Of a DNA stretch of 64,000 bases, positions 35,969-44,599 are shown piece after piece. A program made the translations under genes and the position numbers. Below the pieces are notes generated by a model. The model saw only the letters and a list, made by a program, of their open reading frames with translations. It was not told where the DNA came from and searched no databases. The stretch covers positions 62,001-126,000 of the forward strand of contig NZ_JALJCL010000003.1 of NCBI RefSeq assembly GCF_023698535.1. Direction: 5' to 3'. Position 1 is the stretch's first letter. Each line of letters opens with the position of its first letter. Source of the DNA: Halorientalis regularis. Its GTDB lineage: Archaea > Halobacteriota > Halobacteria > Halobacteriales > Haloarculaceae.

Positions 35969-36224
35969 AGCGTGGCGTACGACCGGGACCGGCAAAAGGC
36001 TGTGTCGGCGGTGACGTCCGGGCACGTTCCTGACGGGTATCCGGAGCGTCGCGCCCGACGGTCGGTGGCCGCGATCAGCAGTGTCGGGCGGGAACGTATC
36101 GGCAAACCGTTTCGGTACCGACCGGACTCGCCGTCTCTGGAGGTGTCCGAACGGTTCAGCAGCATGAGAGAGTGTCACAGGCACCACCCAAAGTTAAGAC
36201 AACACCATCCTATGCACCGAATGT

Positions 36225-36383
36225 ATGCCGGAATGTCAGAACTGCGGCGCTTTTGTCACTGCCGCGTATGCACGTGTCTTCACACCGAACGGCATCCAAG
36301 CACCACGGGTCTGTCCACAGTGTGAGGACAAGATTCGCGACGGCGCTGACGTCCGGAAAGCGCGGTCGACGCGGCGCGGATAA
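36225..36383 (+). CDS. Tiny zinc-ribbon protein (DUF7563-like)
   Basis: 52 aa: a Cys pair at the start (MPECQNCGAFVTAAYARVF), a second pair (PRVCPQCEDK), and a basic tail (IRDGADVRKARSTRRG). It is a one-zinc ribbon of a family widespread in haloarchaea and annotated DUF7563 as far as I recall. The basic tail could bind nucleic acid. The start follows an AGTTAAGAC box about 30 bases upstream. A related protein is encoded at 39895. Confidence 0.78.
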   Translation: MPECQNCGAFVTAAYARVFTPNGIQAPRVCPQCEDKIRDGADVRKARSTRRG

Positions 36384-36427
36384 CCACCCCCGGCGGGACG
36401 GTACGGCCCGCCGCCCGGAACCACCCC

Positions 36428-37735
36428 TCAGCTTCTCGCGGTTTCCAGCAGGTCCCGAGCGTCGGCGAAGATCGATTCGGCCCGCCCAGCCTCGCGTGCC
36501 TCGGCCGTGATCCGGACCAGCGGCTGGGTCCCGCTGGCCCGCAGGAGGAACCAGCCGTCGCCCAGGTCGACCCGCACCCCGTCCATCGTCTCGACGGCGT
36601 CGTACCGGTCGGCCACCAGTTCCCGCACCCGGTCCATGACGGCGGTCTTGTCCTCGACAGCGACGCTGTCGCGATGGATCGGGTAGGTGTCGATCTCGGC
36701 CGCCCGTTCGGCCAGCGGGCGCTCGGCGGCGAGTTCGACCAGCCGACACGCCGCCAGCGGCCCGTCGGGACACAGCGTCGCGTCGGGCCAGATCCACGCG
36801 CCGCTTGGCTCGCCGCCGAAGGCCACGCCGTCCGCCGCGACGCGCTCGGCCACGTACACGTCGCCGACCTTCGTCCGCTCGACGGCCACGTCGATCTCGG
36901 CGAGGTGGTCCGCGACCGCGAGGCTGGTGTCGACGGGCGCGGCGATCCGCTGGCCCGCCTCGGCGGCCGCCCGGGCGAACAGAGCGAGCGTCACGTCCCC
37001 CGAGAGGTAGGTGCCGTCCCCCGCGACGGCGCGCATCCGGTCGGCGTCCCCGTCGTGGGCGATCCCGAGGTCGGCGTCGGTCTCGGCGACCAGCGTCGCC
37101 AGGGACTGGCAATTCTCGGCGGTCGGTTCACTGGGCCGACCCGGGAACGACCCGTCGGGCTGGGCGTTCAGCGTCTCCACAGTACAGCCGAGTTCCTGGA
37201 GGGCGTCGACGGTGACGCCGCCGGCCCCGTTGCCCACGTCGACGATGACGGAGGGCGGGGCGTCGATGTCGACAGCCGCGACGAGTTCTCGGACGTGGCG
37301 CTCGCGGGCATCGGCGTCCTGGCGGTTCCCGAGGCTGTCCCAGTCTCGGAGGTCGGCGGCGTCCTCGCGGACGCGCTGGCTGATGGTCCCGCGGCGCTCG
37401 GCGTCGAAGGCCTGGCCGCTCGCCTGCCAGAGTTTGATGCCGTTGTCTTCGGGCGGGTTGTGCGAAGCGGTGATCGAGACGCCGGCGTCGGCGTCCGCCC
37501 ACGCCACGGCGCGGGCGACGGTCGGCGTGGCCGCCAGTCCCAGGTCCAGCACGTCCGTCCCCGACTCGCGCAGGCCGGCGGCCAGGGCGTCGGTGAGCAA
37601 CGCACCGCTCTCGCGGGGGTCCCGGCCGACGACGACCCGCTCGGTGTCGGCGCCGAGGGCGCGCCCGACCGAGAGCGCCAGGTCCGCGGTCACCGTCTCG
37701 CCCACCGGGCCCCTGATGCCGCTGGTTCCGAACAT
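36428..37735 (-). CDS. glmM: Phosphoglucosamine mutase-type phosphohexomutase
   Basis: 435 aa. It begins [20 protein letters not shown], with the phosphoserine loop [19 protein letters not shown], the metal loop [14 protein letters not shown], the sugar loop [13 protein letters not shown], and the phosphate loop [13 protein letters not shown]. The order and spacing are those of the alpha-D-phosphohexomutase family. The length and sequence resemble GlmM (glucosamine-6-phosphate to glucosamine-1-phosphate), needed for amino-sugar nucleotides in surface glycans. Archaeal members can also act on mannose or glucose phosphates. A second mutase is at 40502. ATG 37735 is the family start. Confidence 0.88.
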   Translation of the reverse strand: MFGTSGIRGPVGETVTADLALSVGRALGADTERVVVGRDPRESGALLTDALAAGLRESGTDVLDLGLAATPTVARAVAWADADAGVSITASHNPPEDNGIKLWQASGQAFDAERRGTISQRVREDAADLRDWDSLGNRQDADARERHVRELVAAVDIDAPPSVIVDVGNGAGGVTVDALQELGCTVETLNAQPDGSFPGRPSEPTAENCQSLATLVAETDADLGIAHDGDADRMRAVAGDGTYLSGDVTLALFARAAAEAGQRIAAPVDTSLAVADHLAEIDVAVERTKVGDVYVAERVAADGVAFGGEPSGAWIWPDATLCPDGPLAACRLVELAAERPLAERAAEIDTYPIHRDSVAVEDKTAVMDRVRELVADRYDAVETMDGVRVDLGDGWFLLRASGTQPLVRITAEAREAGRAESIFADARDLLETARS

Positions 37736-37826
37736 ACGCGAGGCGACGGGTGTGACCCCTAAAAGTATCCGCCTCCTGGTCGGGCGATCCCACGGCTTTT
37801 TGTTCGCGGGTGCGGTCCCTCCGGGC

Positions 37827-38507
37827 ATGAAACGCGGCGGGAGCGACGAGGCGAAGCGACGGGCCGGCGAGGCCGCCGCCGACGCCGTCGACGACGGACA
37901 GGTCGTGGGACTGGGGACCGGCAGCACCGCAGCCCACGCCATCCGGGCGCTCGGCCGGACGGTCGATTCCGGCCTCGACGTCGAGGGTATCGCGACCTCC
38001 TACCAGTCCCGGGAGCTCGCCCGCGAGGTCGGGATTCCACTGACGACGCTCGACGACGCGACCCCCGATGTCGCCATCGACGGGGCCGACCAGGTGGCCG
38101 ACGGCGACCTGATCAAGGGCGGCGGGGCGGCCCACGCCCGGGAGAAACTGGTCGACGCCGCGGCCGACCGCTTTCTCGTGGTCGCCGACGAATCCAAGCT
38201 CGCCGACCGACTGTCGGCCCCGGTTCCAGTCGAAGTCCTCCCCGACGCCCGCGAACCGGTCGCCGCGAGCATCCGGGACCTGGGGGGAGACCCCGAACTG
38301 CGGGCCGCCGAACGGAAGGACGGCCCGGTCGTCACCGACAACGGGAACCTCGTACTGGACTGTGACTTCGAGGCAATCGACGACCCCGCGGGGCTTGCGA
38401 CCGATCTCTCGGCACTGCCGGGCGTCCTCGAACACGGACTGTTCGTCGGCCTGGCCGACGCCATCTACGTCGGGAGCGACGAGGACGCGACGGTCCGGGA
38501 GCAGTAG
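37827..38507 (+). CDS. rpiA: Ribose-5-phosphate isomerase A
   Basis: 226 aa. It interconverts ribose 5-phosphate and ribulose 5-phosphate, supplying PRPP for nucleotides and histidine. Family motifs are [56 protein letters not shown] (active-site Asp and Lys), [14 protein letters not shown] and [16 protein letters not shown] 37827 is the normal start. It is divergent from glmM, with 91 bases between the starts, and convergent with the DUF1931 gene. Confidence 0.95.
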   Translation: MKRGGSDEAKRRAGEAAADAVDDGQVVGLGTGSTAAHAIRALGRTVDSGLDVEGIATSYQSRELAREVGIPLTTLDDATPDVAIDGADQVADGDLIKGGGAAHAREKLVDAAADRFLVVADESKLADRLSAPVPVEVLPDAREPVAASIRDLGGDPELRAAERKDGPVVTDNGNLVLDCDFEAIDDPAGLATDLSALPGVLEHGLFVGLADAIYVGSDEDATVREQ

Positions 38508-38560
38508 AGCCTCGGCTACCGGCCGTGGTACCCGGTGAAAAAACGAATGAAATCCCCAGC

Positions 38561-38728
38561 CTACAGGTCGCGGGGCTGGACGGTCTTGCGGTCGTTCTCT
38601 TCGGCACGACGCGCGGCGTCCTCGAGCAGTTCTTCGACTTCCTCGTCGAGTGCGTCGTAGAAGTCAGATGCGACGTTCATGTCATCGAGCGCTTCCTTCA
38701 CGGCGGCTTTGACGATCAGGTCTGCCAT
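38561..38728 (-). CDS. DUF1931 histone-fold protein
   Basis: 55 aa, too short for most gene callers' default output but clear: MADLIVKAAVKEALDDMNVA, then SDFYDALDEEVEELLEDAAR and a closing RKTVQPRDL. Helix lengths and the final R-K-T-V-x-P-x-D-L match the end of a histone fold, where archaeal histones read RKTVKAEDI. DUF1931 members are known to have histone-like folds. It may act as a small nucleoid or regulatory protein. A TATTTAAAC box at about 38752-38760 (minus strand) lies 24-32 bases before the ATG. Confidence 0.85.
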   Translation of the reverse strand: MADLIVKAAVKEALDDMNVASDFYDALDEEVEELLEDAARRAEENDRKTVQPRDL

Positions 38729-39012
38729 ACACGCCGCCTTTCCAGAGGGTGGTTTAAATACTTTCCCGTTTGTGCGGTTTCTCGCCGGTATTCACGGGGG
38801 TCTGAGCCGGTTTCGCGGTTCTCTATTTATAAAGCCACTGGCCGGTATTTAACGGAACCCCTGTGTCGGCCCCATTCGAACCGGCGAACTGGTCGTGTAC
38901 ACCCGTTAGCCGGTCGCTCGCGCGCGCTTTGGTCTAAAAGAATATATGTCATTTTTCCTACCGTCTGTAGTCAAGTCGATGGGTAAGAGTGAGTCGAGTG
39001 TGGAGGGAATGT
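38729..39012. other. AT-rich spacer with several promoter-like boxes
   Basis: No protein gene is visible in these 284 bases. The left end holds the DUF1931 promoter (minus strand). TTTATAAA lies at 38826-38833, and GCCGGTATT occurs twice (near 38784 and 38841). AATATATG at 38941-38948 is the best TATA candidate for larB, which would give it an untranslated leader. The plus-strand TTTATAAA is too far from larB to be its main box, so a short RNA starting near 38855 is possible. Confidence 0.4.
39002..39006 (+). promoter_or_regulatory. Shine-Dalgarno site of larB
   Basis: GGAGG lies six bases before the larB ATG at 39013. This is unusual here because most genes in the window appear leaderless. 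It agrees with the distant TATA candidate at 38941 and decides the start at 39013 rather than the GTG at 38989, which overlaps no such site. Confidence 0.5.
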
Positions 39013-39774
39013 ATGCGTGAGTTGCTCGAAGCGGTCGCGGCGGGCGACGTGAGTCCCGCCGAGGCAGAGGCGGAACTCGCCGGGTACGCCACCGGCGAGG
39101 CCGGACGGTTCGACGCCGCCCGGGAGACACGGGCGGGCGTGCCCGAGGCGATCCTGGCCGACGGGAAGACGCCCGCCGAAGTGGCCGACCTGGCGGCGAC
39201 GGCCGTCGAGACGACTGGCCGGGCTATCGTGACGCGACTGGACGCCGAGGCGCTGGCCACGGTCAGAGAGCGCCTGGACGCCTTCGAGGCCGACGACACC
39301 TACCACGAGCGCGCCCGCGTGCTGGTAGCCCACACCGACGCGTTCGAGCGCCCACAGCTGGACGCGACCGTCGGCGTCGTCACCGCCGGTACGTCCGACG
39401 CCGAGCCCGCCGGGGAGGCGGCTGTCCTCGCCCGAGAGATGGGCGCACAGGTCGAGCGCGTCGACGATGTCGGCGTGGCCAGCATCGTCCGCCTGCTCGA
39501 CCAGTTGCCCGCGCTCCGGGACCTCGACGTGTTGATCGTCGCCGCCGGCCGCGAGGGGGCGCTCCCGACGGTCGTCGCCGGCCTCGTCGACACGCCAGTC
39601 ATCGGCCTCCCGGTGTCGGCGGGGTACGGCCACGCCGGCGAGGGCGAAGCCGCACTCGACGGGATGCTCCAGTCCTGTACCGCCCTGACCGCCGTCAACG
39701 TCGACGCCGGCTTCACCGCGGGCGCACAGGCCGCGCTGATCGCCCGCGCCGTCGACGCCGCTCGCGCGGAGTGA
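39013..39774 (+). CDS. larB: Nickel-pincer cofactor biosynthesis carboxylase/hydrolase LarB
   Basis: 253 aa. An N-terminal helical part (MRELLEAVAAGDVSPAEAEA) is followed by a PurE/AIR-carboxylase-like domain (DATVGVVTAGTSDAEPAGEA, then VLIVAAGREGALPTVVAGLV, then PVIGLPVSAGYGHAGEGEAA). LarB carboxylates the pyridine ring of nicotinic acid adenine dinucleotide and hydrolyses it, the first step of the nickel-pincer nucleotide pathway; LarE (24824 in this window) adds sulfur later. LarC, which inserts nickel, is not visible here. The older name for this family is circadian phase modifier CpmA. Confidence 0.9.
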   Translation: MRELLEAVAAGDVSPAEAEAELAGYATGEAGRFDAARETRAGVPEAILADGKTPAEVADLAATAVETTGRAIVTRLDAEALATVRERLDAFEADDTYHERARVLVAHTDAFERPQLDATVGVVTAGTSDAEPAGEAAVLAREMGAQVERVDDVGVASIVRLLDQLPALRDLDVLIVAAGREGALPTVVAGLVDTPVIGLPVSAGYGHAGEGEAALDGMLQSCTALTAVNVDAGFTAGAQAALIARAVDAARAE

Positions 39775-39894
39775 GAAGCCGAAACCGGGAGAGGGCACCG
39801 CCCCGCGAGGATACCTTACTGGTCCGGTATGGAGGATATGTACACGCGCCCCTTATGTACGGTGTCGGCAGTCGGTCGCTGCCGGCAGTGACGA

Positions 39895-40044
39895 ATGCCA
39901 GACTGTAATCACTGCGGCGCGCACGTGTCCGACCAGTTCGCTCGGGTCTTCGCGGACGAGTACGGCGAGGTTCACGCCTGCCCGAGTTGCTCGGCGAACG
40001 CTGGCATCGCCGAGGTGGCACGCGAGCGCGCTCACAAAGCGTGA
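39895..40044 (+). CDS. Tiny zinc-ribbon protein (DUF7563-like paralogue)
   Basis: 49 aa with the same plan as the protein at 36225: MPDCNHCGAHVSDQFARVF, then ACPSCSANAGIAEVARERAH. The four Cys would hold one zinc. The shared M-P-x-C-x-x-C-G-A-x-V and ARVF blocks show the two are paralogues. A perfect 13-base inverted repeat (GGCCAC-T-GTGGCC, 40046-40058) follows two bases after the stop and could end the transcript. Confidence 0.75.
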   Translation: MPDCNHCGAHVSDQFARVFADEYGEVHACPSCSANAGIAEVARERAHKA

Positions 40045-40181
40045 CGGCCACTGTGGCCACCCGAATCGTGGTCTAGACACCACGCGAAGCCCATTTCGAC
40101 GGCACTGCTCCGGCAGCGGGCCGGGCGACACTGCCCTTTCGTGTCGTAACACTCACCGCCGAGTGCGTCCTCCGTGCGGAC

Positions 40182-40427
40182 GTGCCGGACCACTACGTCT
40201 ACGTGTTGCGCTGTGCCGACGATACGCTCTATACGGGCTACACGACCGACGTACAGCGCCGGGTCGCCGAACACGACGCCGGCGAGGGAGCCAAGTACAC
40301 CCGCGGACGCACGCCGGTCGAACTCGTCCACGTCGAGTCCTTCGACTCGAAATCGGCCGCCATGTCCCGCGAGTACGAGATCAAACAGTACGCCCGGGCC
40401 GAGAAGGAGCGACTGATCGAGGGGTGA
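40182..40427 (+). CDS. GIY-YIG domain protein (UPF0213-like)
   Basis: 81 aa, a single GIY-YIG nuclease domain: [20 protein letters not shown] (the 'GIY' and 'YIG' positions are YVY and YTG), then [20 protein letters not shown] with the catalytic Arg, and [20 protein letters not shown] with the metal-binding Glu. Such stand-alone domains are of unknown role but likely cut or bind nucleic acid. It starts with GTG. Confidence 0.85.
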   Translation: MPDHYVYVLRCADDTLYTGYTTDVQRRVAEHDAGEGAKYTRGRTPVELVHVESFDSKSAAMSREYEIKQYARAEKERLIEG

Positions 40428-40501
40428 GCGCCGGCGACGTGGAACCCCCACAGGATTGTCAGCAACCGTGACTTTTTCCAAGGCCACGAGCGAGAGAGCG
40501 T

Positions 40502-41878
40502 ATGGACCAGATTTCGTTCGGCACCGACGGGTGGCGGGCCACCCTGGAAACGTTCACCGACCGGCGCGTCCGGATGGTGGGACAGGGCGTCGCCTCGGTA
40601 TTGCGGGACGACGAGAGGACGAGTGACACCGTCGCGGTTGGCTACGACGCTCGTGAGCACTCGCGGGGCTTCGCGGAAGAACTCGCGCGCGTCCTCTGTG
40701 CCAACGGGTTCGACGTCTTGCTCCCCGAGCGGGACTGTCCGACCCCGGTCACAGCCTGGACCGTCCGGGACCGGGACCTGGCCGGCGCGCTCGTGGTAAC
40801 GGCCTCGCACAACCCGCCCGAGTACAACGGCGTGAAGTTCATCCCTGCGGACGGCTCACCGGCCCCCGCGGACGTGACCGACCGCATCGAGGCCAACCTG
40901 GCCGAACCCGAACCGCTCCCGGAGGACGAACAGGGTACTGTCGAGGAAGTCGACTTCGTCGGCCCGTACGTCGACCACGCGCTCTCGGTCGTCGACGCCG
41001 ATCTGGACGGACTGACCGTCGCCTACGACGCGATGCACGGGAGCGGCCGCGACGTGACCGACCGCCTGCTCGACGCCGCCGGTGCCGAGGTCGAGCGCCT
41101 GCGCTGTGGGACCGACCCCGAGTTCGGCGGCGAGTCACCCGAACCGAGCGCCGAGAAGCTCGGTGGCCTGATCGAGCGCGTCCAGTCCGGCCCGGCCGAC
41201 CTGGGGATCGCCAACGACGGCGACGCCGACCGGATCGGCGTCGTCACGCCCGAGCGGGGCTTGCTGGATCCCTCACTGTTCTTCGCCGCGGTGTACGACT
41301 ACCTGCTCGAATCCGCGTCGGGGGCGGCGGTCCGGACGGTCTCGACCAGCGCCATCGTCGACCGCGTCGCCGAGGCCCACGGCGAGACCGTCGCCGAGAC
41401 GCCGGTCGGGTTCAAACACGTCGCCGAAGCGATGGCAGAGACCGACGCCCTGATGGGCGGTGAGGAGAGCGGCGGGTTCGGGGTCCGGGGGCACCTCCGG
41501 AACAAGGACGGCGTGACACTGGCCCTGCTGACGGCGGCCGCGGCCGTCGAGGGCCCACTGGACGAGCGCGTATCGGCCCTGGAGGACGAACACGGGGAAG
41601 TCCACCAGGATCGGATCAGCGTCGACTGCCCCGACGAGCGCAAGGCCGGGGTTATCGCGGACCTGGACGGGGCACTGCCCGACGAGATCGCCGGGGCCAC
41701 CGTCGAGCGCGTCAACGACGTGGACGGGTTCAAGATCTTCCTCGCCGACGGGTCCTGGCTGCTGGTCCGGCCCAGTGGTACCGAGCCAAAGCTCCGGGTG
41801 TACGCGGAGGCGACGGGCGACGCGCGGGTCACGGAACTCCTGTCGGCCGGCCGAGACCTCGTCGAACCCCTCGTCTGA
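40502..41878 (+). CDS. Phosphoglucomutase/phosphomannomutase family protein
   Basis: 458 aa alpha-D-phosphohexomutase, distinct from glmM at 36428. Motifs: MDQISFGTDGWRATLETFTD, the phosphoserine loop [18 protein letters not shown], the metal loop GIANDGDADRIGVV, the sugar loop LMGGEESGGFGV, and the phosphate loop LVRPSGTEPKLRVY. GEESGGFG with FGTDGWR suggests a glucose- or mannose-phosphate mutase; the choice between them is open. It probably feeds nucleotide-sugar synthesis for surface glycoproteins. An ATG directly precedes the motif, so the start is secure. Confidence 0.92.
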   Translation: MDQISFGTDGWRATLETFTDRRVRMVGQGVASVLRDDERTSDTVAVGYDAREHSRGFAEELARVLCANGFDVLLPERDCPTPVTAWTVRDRDLAGALVVTASHNPPEYNGVKFIPADGSPAPADVTDRIEANLAEPEPLPEDEQGTVEEVDFVGPYVDHALSVVDADLDGLTVAYDAMHGSGRDVTDRLLDAAGAEVERLRCGTDPEFGGESPEPSAEKLGGLIERVQSGPADLGIANDGDADRIGVVTPERGLLDPSLFFAAVYDYLLESASGAAVRTVSTSAIVDRVAEAHGETVAETPVGFKHVAEAMAETDALMGGEESGGFGVRGHLRNKDGVTLALLTAAAAVEGPLDERVSALEDEHGEVHQDRISVDCPDERKAGVIADLDGALPDEIAGATVERVNDVDGFKIFLADGSWLLVRPSGTEPKLRVYAEATGDARVTELLSAGRDLVEPLV

Positions 41879-42165
41879 ATCTGGTATCGAACCCGTAAAT
41901 TCGGCGACTGAGACCGCCCTGCTCGCATTTTGCGCCCACGGAGCTACGCAAACGACTGATAATATTGCTCGCTATGGCGGCCAGCGCGAGCGCGGAACGA
42001 CACCTCGGTCACCTCATCGACGAGCCTGTTGGATCCGGGAACTCCACTCGTCGATCCGGTTGGGAGCGGCACTGGACCGAGAGCGTCGATACGTCGAGCT
42101 GGACTCTCGGCCGGACGACACCGTCGAGCGGGGCCTCTGACGCGTCCATCCCCTGGCGGCCCGAC
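41879..42165. other. Spacer without recognisable gene
   Basis: 287 bases with no convincing coding frame. Short open frames cross it but have composition unlike nearby genes. One ends in a haloarchaeal-looking acidic C-terminus (ERRYVELDSRPDDTVERGL), so a decayed gene remnant is possible. No tRNA fold or strong repeat was seen. Confidence 0.4.
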
Positions 42166-42531
42166 TCATTCACGGACACCCCGGTAGCGGTCCGGCTCGT
42201 CGGCGGCGTCGATCTCGAACCCGAGCGACGCCCAGAACGGTCGCACCCGCGGATCGAACTCGGCGACGAGCCGCTCCCGACGGTCGGCCGCGGCCTCGAC
42301 CAGCGCCGTGCCGATGCCCTGATCCCGGCGGGCGCGCCGGACCGCGACCGCCTCGATCACTTCACCGTCCAGCAGACAGGCCCCGAGAACGCGCCCCCCG
42401 GTCGCGGCTACGAGCAGGTCGCCCCGGTCGATGGCCTGCCGGACGGCGTCGACGTTGGTCGCCAGTATGGCCCCGTCGAAGACGGTCAGCACGGCCGGAA
42501 GGTCCTCGACCGTCGCCTCGCGGATCTCCAT
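42166..42531 (-). CDS. GNAT-family N-acetyltransferase
   Basis: 121 aa, one short GNAT fold. It starts MEIREATVEDLPAVLTVFDG; the acetyl-CoA loop is RRARRDQGIGTALVEAAADR, with the Q/R-x-x-G-x-G/A signature; and the C-terminus is FDPRVRPFWASLGFEIDAAD. Substrate unknown. It is transcribed after the SAMP2 gene, 30 bases away on the same strand. I recall this neighbourhood (GNAT, SAMP2, clamp loader) from other haloarchaea. Confidence 0.88.
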   Translation of the reverse strand: MEIREATVEDLPAVLTVFDGAILATNVDAVRQAIDRGDLLVAATGGRVLGACLLDGEVIEAVAVRRARRDQGIGTALVEAAADRRERLVAEFDPRVRPFWASLGFEIDAADEPDRYRGVRE

Positions 42532-42561
42532 CGGTAGGGAGTAGTCGCTCCCACGCAAAAA

Positions 42562-42768
42562 CTACCCGCCCTTGATCAGTCGCAGGACGCGAACGTGGTC
42601 GGCGTCGACCGCGCGGTCCTCGGGGACCGGTTGGTCGTCGACCAGCACGGACACCTCGTGGGGGCTGTAGTCGACGGCCCGCACCAGGTCCGCGTAGGTC
42701 GGATCGGCCCCGAGCGTCTCGGGTTCGATCTCGCGGGTCCCCTCGCCGACCACTTCGACCGTGACCAT
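42562..42768 (-). CDS. samp2: Ubiquitin-like small archaeal modifier SAMP2
   Basis: 68 aa beta-grasp protein ending in the di-glycine needed for conjugation ([10 protein letters not shown]). The core reads [20 protein letters not shown], then [20 protein letters not shown], very close to Haloferax SAMP2. SAMP2 is activated by the E1-like UbaA, is attached to protein lysines and also supplies sulfur for tRNA thiolation. The Lys just before Gly-Gly allows chain formation. Short length and the exact end leave little doubt. Confidence 0.93.
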   Translation of the reverse strand: MVTVEVVGEGTREIEPETLGADPTYADLVRAVDYSPHEVSVLVDDQPVPEDRAVDADHVRVLRLIKGG

Positions 42769-42859
42769 ACCGGGGGAAGAGCCTGACTGGATTTGAGCGT
42801 GTCGCTCACCGCCGGGTCCGCCGGTTCCGGGCGGATCGAAGCTGGAGTGGTCCCGGGCA

Positions 42860-42867
42860 GTTTATGA
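42860..42867 (+). promoter_or_regulatory. TATA-like box of rfcS
   Basis: GTTTATGA, 24-31 bases before the ATG at 42891. It decides the start: an in-frame ATG at 42864 lies inside this box and so is unlikely to be used. Confidence 0.5.
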
Positions 42868-42890
42868 CGAGCCCACTCGTTGCCCGGAGT

Positions 42891-43868
42891 ATGAGCGAGG
42901 CCGACACCGAGTCGCGGGCCGGGCGGGACGAGATCTGGATCGAGAAGTACCGCCCGCAGACGCTCGACGAGATCGTCGGACAGGAGACCATCGTCGAACG
43001 CCTCCAGAGCTACGTCGCCAGGGACGACCTGCCCCACCTCATGTTCTCGGGGGAGGCCGGAATCGGGAAGAGCACCGCGGCACTCGCCATCGCCCGCGAA
43101 CTGTACGGCGAGGACTGGCAGGAACACTTCCTCGAACTCAACGCCTCCGACCAGCGCGGGATCGACGTGGTCCGTGAACGGATCAAGAACTTCGCCCGCT
43201 CCTCGTTCGGCGGCGCGAAATATCGGATTATATTCCTCGACGAGGCAGACGCTCTCACGAGCGACGCCCAGTCGGCACTCCGCCGGACGATGGAGGAGTT
43301 CTCGAACAACGTTCGCTTCATCCTCTCCTGTAACTACTCCAGTCAGATCATCGACCCGATCCAGTCCCGGTGTGCCGTCTTCCGGTTCAACCCGCTCTCG
43401 GACGAGGCCGTCGAGGAGCAGATCCGAATCATCGCCGAAGAGGAGGACATCGAGGTGGCCGACGACGGGGTCGACGCGCTGATCTACGCCGCCGACGGCG
43501 ACATGCGCCGGGCGATCAACGGGCTCCAGGCCGCCGCGGTCACCGGCGACGTGGTCGACGAAGAAGCCGTCTACGCCATCACCTCGACCGCGCGTCCGGA
43601 GGAGATTCACGAGATGGTCACGCAGGCGCTCGACGGCGACTTCCTGGCGGCGCGGTCGACGCTCGACGACCTCCTCACCAATGAGGGCATCGCCGGTGGC
43701 GACGTGATCGACCAACTCCACCGCTCGGTCTGGGAGTTCGACTTGGACGACGAGGCCGCCGTCACCCTGCTGGACCGCATCGGTGAGGCCGACTACCGGA
43801 TCACCGAGGGGGCCAACGAGCGCATCCAGCTGGAGGCGCTGCTCGCCTCGCTGGCGCTGGACGACTGA
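42891..43868 (+). CDS. rfcS: Replication factor C small subunit
   Basis: 325 aa AAA+ clamp loader subunit that opens PCNA and places it on primed DNA. Motifs: [20 protein letters not shown], Walker [21 protein letters not shown], Walker [21 protein letters not shown], the arginine finger in [19 protein letters not shown] (SRC box), and a collar domain to the end. Its partner PCNA is encoded at 16339 and PriL at 14489. The leaderless start at 42891 fits the upstream box. Confidence 0.96.
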   Translation: MSEADTESRAGRDEIWIEKYRPQTLDEIVGQETIVERLQSYVARDDLPHLMFSGEAGIGKSTAALAIARELYGEDWQEHFLELNASDQRGIDVVRERIKNFARSSFGGAKYRIIFLDEADALTSDAQSALRRTMEEFSNNVRFILSCNYSSQIIDPIQSRCAVFRFNPLSDEAVEEQIRIIAEEEDIEVADDGVDALIYAADGDMRRAINGLQAAAVTGDVVDEEAVYAITSTARPEEIHEMVTQALDGDFLAARSTLDDLLTNEGIAGGDVIDQLHRSVWEFDLDDEAAVTLLDRIGEADYRITEGANERIQLEALLASLALDD

Positions 43869-43948
43869 GTGTCGAGCGGTCGTCGATACGCTGGGCTTCG
43901 GCTCTTCGTCGCAGCGGTACGGATCGAGGCGTCGAAACGCCGGGTCCG

Positions 43949-44599
43949 TCAGTCGGCGTCCGCAGGTGGGAACCAGGCCAGCACGAGGAGCGGGACGCCG
44001 ATCTTCAGCGCCGCGTCGAGGGCGACCCGTGCCGGCAACAGCGGCAGGGTCGGGGCGAGCGCGAAGCCCGGCGCTCCGAGCACCCAGACCACCGGGTAGA
44101 GCAGGAACAGGGCGACGACGACGTTTCGGACGCGCCCGAACGCGGGCGCGGCGGCGCTGTCCCGAGCGGCTCGCGAGAGGGGCCCGAACAGGATCCACAG
44201 GAGTGCACAGAACGCGCCGACGGCGACGGCGAGCCACGCGAGTTTCGTCGTCCCCGTGGTCAGTGTCGCGACCAGCGTCGCGGCCATGCTGTACCCGCCG
44301 AGCGCCATCCCCGTCGCCGTCGTCGTGCGGTCGGCGTCGCCGAGCAGGGCGAGGACGAACACGAGAAGCGGGATGGTGAGGACGCCGTCGGCGAAGCGGC
44401 CCCAGTGGACCACGCGGTCACCGGCGTCGAGGGCCCACCCGGTCGCCATAGCGAGGTACCAGGTCCCGATGGAGACCGGGAGGAACGGCAGGACGGCGGC
44501 GACCGTCCGGGCACGACCTTCGCGGCCGCGGGCGCGCCAGGCGACCAGTGCTGCCCCACCACCGAACCCTGCGGCGACAGTCGCGAGCGTCGGGTTCAT
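43949..44599 (-). CDS. Divergent microbial rhodopsin
   Basis: 216 aa with seven predicted helices that align with bacteriorhodopsin (BR). Helix C reads VVHWGRFADGVLTIPLLVFV (BR Arg82, Asp85, Thr89 conserved as Arg68, Asp71, Thr75). Helix F reads VRNVVVALFLLYPVVWVLG (Tyr185 and Trp189 kept as Tyr168 and Trp172). Helix G reads RVALDAALKIGVPLLVLAWF (Asp212 and the retinal Lys216 kept as Asp195 and Lys199). Changes: Asp96 is Val82, Trp86 is Gly72, Trp182 is Phe165, and Glu194/Glu204 are Pro177/Leu187. It should bind retinal but lacks the donor and release groups of a proton pump. The ATG overlaps the tspO stop (TGATG), so the genes are coupled. Confidence 0.85.
   Translation of the reverse strand: MNPTLATVAAGFGGGAALVAWRARGREGRARTVAAVLPFLPVSIGTWYLAMATGWALDAGDRVVHWGRFADGVLTIPLLVFVLALLGDADRTTTATGMALGGYSMAATLVATLTTGTTKLAWLAVAVGAFCALLWILFGPLSRAARDSAAAPAFGRVRNVVVALFLLYPVVWVLGAPGFALAPTLPLLPARVALDAALKIGVPLLVLAWFPPADAD

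Noticed and set aside
41965-42537. Open frame across the spacer and the GNAT gene
   Set aside because: Most of it is antisense to the GNAT gene, and the remaining part lacks any domain or good start.
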